A stretch of DNA of 64,000 nucleotides from Chamaecyparis obtusa (Eukaryota > Streptophyta > Pinopsida > Cupressales > Cupressaceae): positions 558,001-622,000 of the forward strand of contig BSBK01000764.1 of the NCBI GenBank assembly GCA_027943335.1. The letters are read 5' to 3'. The notes beneath the pieces are model-generated. The model was not told where the DNA came from. It saw only the letters and a program-made list of their open reading frames with translations, and did not search any database. A program made the translations under genes and the position numbers. Shown one piece after another: positions 61,602-64,000 of the stretch. The stretch's first letter is position 1, and every line of letters begins with the position of its first letter.

Positions 61602-64000
61602 ATGATGCAAAAGGAAGGTCCTAAATTCACAAGGCAGAACTACATAGTATGGTGTGGTTGAATGAAGCTTTACCTTAAAGGTATGGGAGATCAATATTGG
61701 GATTGTGTAGTTAATAAATATAATATCCCTTCAGGAGTCCTGAATGTAGATCAGTTAAGAATCAGACAAGAATACACTTCAACTATGGAAGCTATTGCAA
61801 GTACCCTTTTAGATTTAGAATTTATTGATGTAAAGGATTTGGATACTGCCTATGAGATGTGGGAGAAATTGAAAACTATCTCTAGTGGAGATCCACATGT
61901 GCAGAAGAAAAAGGTTGATATCTTGAGAGGAAAGTATGATGAAATGAGAATGGAAGACAATGAGAACATTGAAAAATACATTCTGAGAATCAAATAAATT
62001 ATTGTTGGTATTCGAGGTGTTGGAGGTAATCTTCATGAGGATGATGTGGTAGGAAAAGTATTAAGAACTTTATTGCCTCAATATGCAATTAGAGTTTTAG
62101 CTATTCATGAGCTTAGGCCTCTAGGATCTTTTATTGTTACTCTTGATGCACTTATAGGAAAGTTAACTACATTTGAGTTGAGAAATTATGACAATAGTTT
62201 GCCTAAAGTTGAAGTTTCTTTCAAGTCATCTTTAACTCTTGATTCATCTAGAAAAGGAAAGGAAATATCTAACAACTCTTCATCTTATTACTCTAAACAT
62301 TATAAATCTATTTTGTTTGAAGAAAGAGAGAAGGATGAATTAGAAGCATTATTTGCTAAAAGGATGCCTAGAGGAAAAGGTAAATATAAAGGTAAGTTTC
62401 CTTTAAAATGCTTTGCATGTAACAAGATTGGGCATATTTCCTCTAGATTCCCTGGCAATGACATGAAGGAAAGGTCAAGGAGATTCAAGGATAAGAACAA
62501 GAAGGCTTTTTATCTAGATGAAGAAGGTGTTACATATGATGAATATAATGGTAGAGATGAAGAAGAGATTATGTGTGTTTCTATTAAGGAAGAACCCTCT
62601 GGAGAAGGTGAGAAAATACTAGTCTCAAGCATGAATCACAATGGTGATTGGATCACTGATAGCAGTTTCACTCATCATATGACCAGTGATCGAAGCAAGT
62701 TTATTCAAATGGAGGAATGTCATGGAGGATCGATAAGATTTGGTAATGATGATCCTTGTTTGGTTAAAGGTAAAGGAACCATTTCTTTGAATGTCAAGAC
62801 AAACTGTGATGATGTTTACTGGGTTGATGGTTTGAGATATAATTTGTTAAGTGTTGCATAGTTAAACAAAAAAGGATATATATTGGAGTTCAATGGAGGT
62901 ACATGCAAGATCATTAGGAAAATAGGATATTTGATTGCTACTGGGGAACAGACTAAAGGTAACTTGTTCCATCTTAATTCTACTGGCAAGAGTTGTTTGA
63001 TTGCTAAAATAGAAGATTGTTGGTTATGGCATAAGAGGTTTTGTCATGTAAATTTTGATAATCTGGTCAAAGTAAGAAAAATGAAGATAGTGAGAGGTCT
63101 ACCTAACCTAGTAAAGCTAGATAATGTGATATGTAAAGAATTTCATCTTGGGAATTTAAATAGTTCTAGCTTTACTAGTAAGTTATATTCTACTGAAAGT
63201 ATCTTAGATCTGGTTCATATCGATTTGTGTGGTCCTATGAGAACTCAAAGTTATTATGGTGATAGATACTTCATGTTTCTTGTCGATGACTATTCTAGAA
63301 TGATGTGGGTTGTGTTTCTAAAAGATAAATTAGAAGCTTTTCACATGCTTAATATTTACAAAGCCAGAGTGGAAAATGAAAGCAATAAGACCCTGAAATA
63401 TCTTAGATCTGACAGAGGAGGTGAGTTCACTTCACATGAGTTCATTTCATACTATCAAGAATAGGGAACAAAAAGGAATATGTCATATCCTAGAACACCT
63501 CAGAAGGATGGCATTGTTGAAAGAAGAAACATATCCATCATTGATTGTTCTAGGACATTGATGGTTCAGAAAGGTGTTTCTTAAACATTTTGGAGAGAAG
63601 CGGTAAGTAATGTTGTTTACACCTTGGACAAAGTTCAACTAAAAAGGTACAAATAAAACTCCTTATGAGATATGGCATGGTAGATCTCCACATGTAAGGT
63701 ATTTGAGAATATTTGGAAGTAGATGTTAGATAAAAAGATATGATAATTCAAGAAAGTTTGACCCAAGAAGTTTTGAGGGAATATTTTTAGGATATTCCAC
63801 AAAGTGAAAAGCATACAAGTGCTTAAATAAGAGAACAAACAAGATAGTAGAAAGTGTAAGTGTAATAGATGATTTTTTTGAATAGAATGATGAATCCAAC
63901 AAGAAAGAACTAGAGGACTATCATGGGTTTGTATATGTAGAACCGGTAGAGTGGGACACAACATCAAAACCAATGGAGAGACATGAAAATAAACAAGAAC
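61602..64000 (+). pseudogene. Element H gag-pol, 5' part (runs off the window)
   Basis: ATG 61602 (MMQKEGPKF), 50 nt after the PBS. Gag continues to a knuckle at 62409-62450, CFACNKIGHISSRF, the last Cys changed to Phe. The protease region near 62645-62690 reads DSSFTHHMTSD: catalytic Asp present, Gly replaced by Ser. Integrase zinc domain WHKRFCHVNFDN (63026) and CKEF (last Cys lost). Core 63200-63560 has HIDLCGPMRTQSYYGD, VDDYSRM and the Glu of GIVERRN. The IN C-terminal region (GIFLGYST, YKCLNKRTNKIVES) is at 63780-63860. RT would lie beyond the window. Stops include TGA at ~61661, TAA at ~61995, TAG near 62861 and 63462. Confidence 0.9.

Larger units (their letters stand above)
35706..64000 (+). 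mobile_element. Element H: Copia element, outermost layer of a four-level nest
   Basis: H is the oldest layer. Its 5' LTR starts TGTTGTAATGATAC at 35706, is interrupted at 36090 by element E and resumes at 60489, ending TCTAACA at 61537. This gives an LTR of about 1,430 bp, close to those of A, C and F. PBS and gag-pol follow, and the element leaves the window before RT. The left LTR piece has the TTGTCATTGATGTCAA box near 35753-35768, as in the other Copia LTRs. The target duplication and 3' LTR cannot be checked from here. Confidence 0.78.

Overview
This window is plant nuclear DNA made almost entirely of LTR retrotransposons. About 88% of it lies in elements whose ends I could place from LTR pairs, TG...CA termini, primer-binding sites (PBS), polypurine tracts (PPT) and target-site duplications (TSD). 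I see no convincing host gene, tRNA or rRNA. The AT-rich sequence, deep nesting and 1.2-1.5 kb LTRs suggest a large-genome seed plant, probably a gymnosperm; that is inference from style, not proof.

Layout. 1-~300: minus-strand fragment of a Tnt1/Tork-like Copia gag. 1726-10447: element A (minus), an autonomous-type Copia element with TSD CTATA and a solo LTR (7344-8578) in its gag. 10799-14162: element B (plus), a non-coding element with 1.25 kb LTRs, only 0.87 kb of internal DNA, and TSD GATTG. 15910-23660: element C (plus), a complete but decayed Copia element, TSD AAGGT. 24135-24347: a (TA)n microsatellite. ~24860-26300: a decayed LINE (minus), cut by element D. 26302-34578: element D (minus), TSD AAATG. 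35706-64000: a four-level nest. H (plus, runs off the window) has E (36091-60488, plus) in its 5' LTR; E has F (40178-56314, minus) in its second gene; F has G (46181-54544, plus) in its gag. Removing F, G or the solo LTR with one TSD copy restores the interrupted reading frame.

Two kinds of element alternate. A, C, F and H carry gag-pol in Copia order (gag with one CCHC knuckle, protease, integrase, RT with an FVDD box, RNase H). PPT-like tracts are repeated before the 3' LTR, and a C-rich CCCCCTCTC block lies near the LTR end, which resembles the Sirevirus/Maximus lineage. D, E and G have the same kind of LTR ends, the same initiator-Met PBS (TGGTATCAGAGC) and the same PPTs, but no pol. They carry two other genes. 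ORF1 (about 450-470 codons) has a coiled-coil-like N half and five CCHC zinc knuckles. ORF2 (about 1,200 codons) has a conserved N-terminal domain, basic and acidic linkers and a coiled-coil C terminus. I do not recognise ORF2. This two-gene, pol-less architecture, conserved in three copies, is the strongest candidate here for an undescribed system: a coding-competent, non-autonomous retrotransposon group presumably mobilised by the co-resident Copia elements.

Every coding region now carries stops or frameshifts, most often TAG, so all copies in view look dead.
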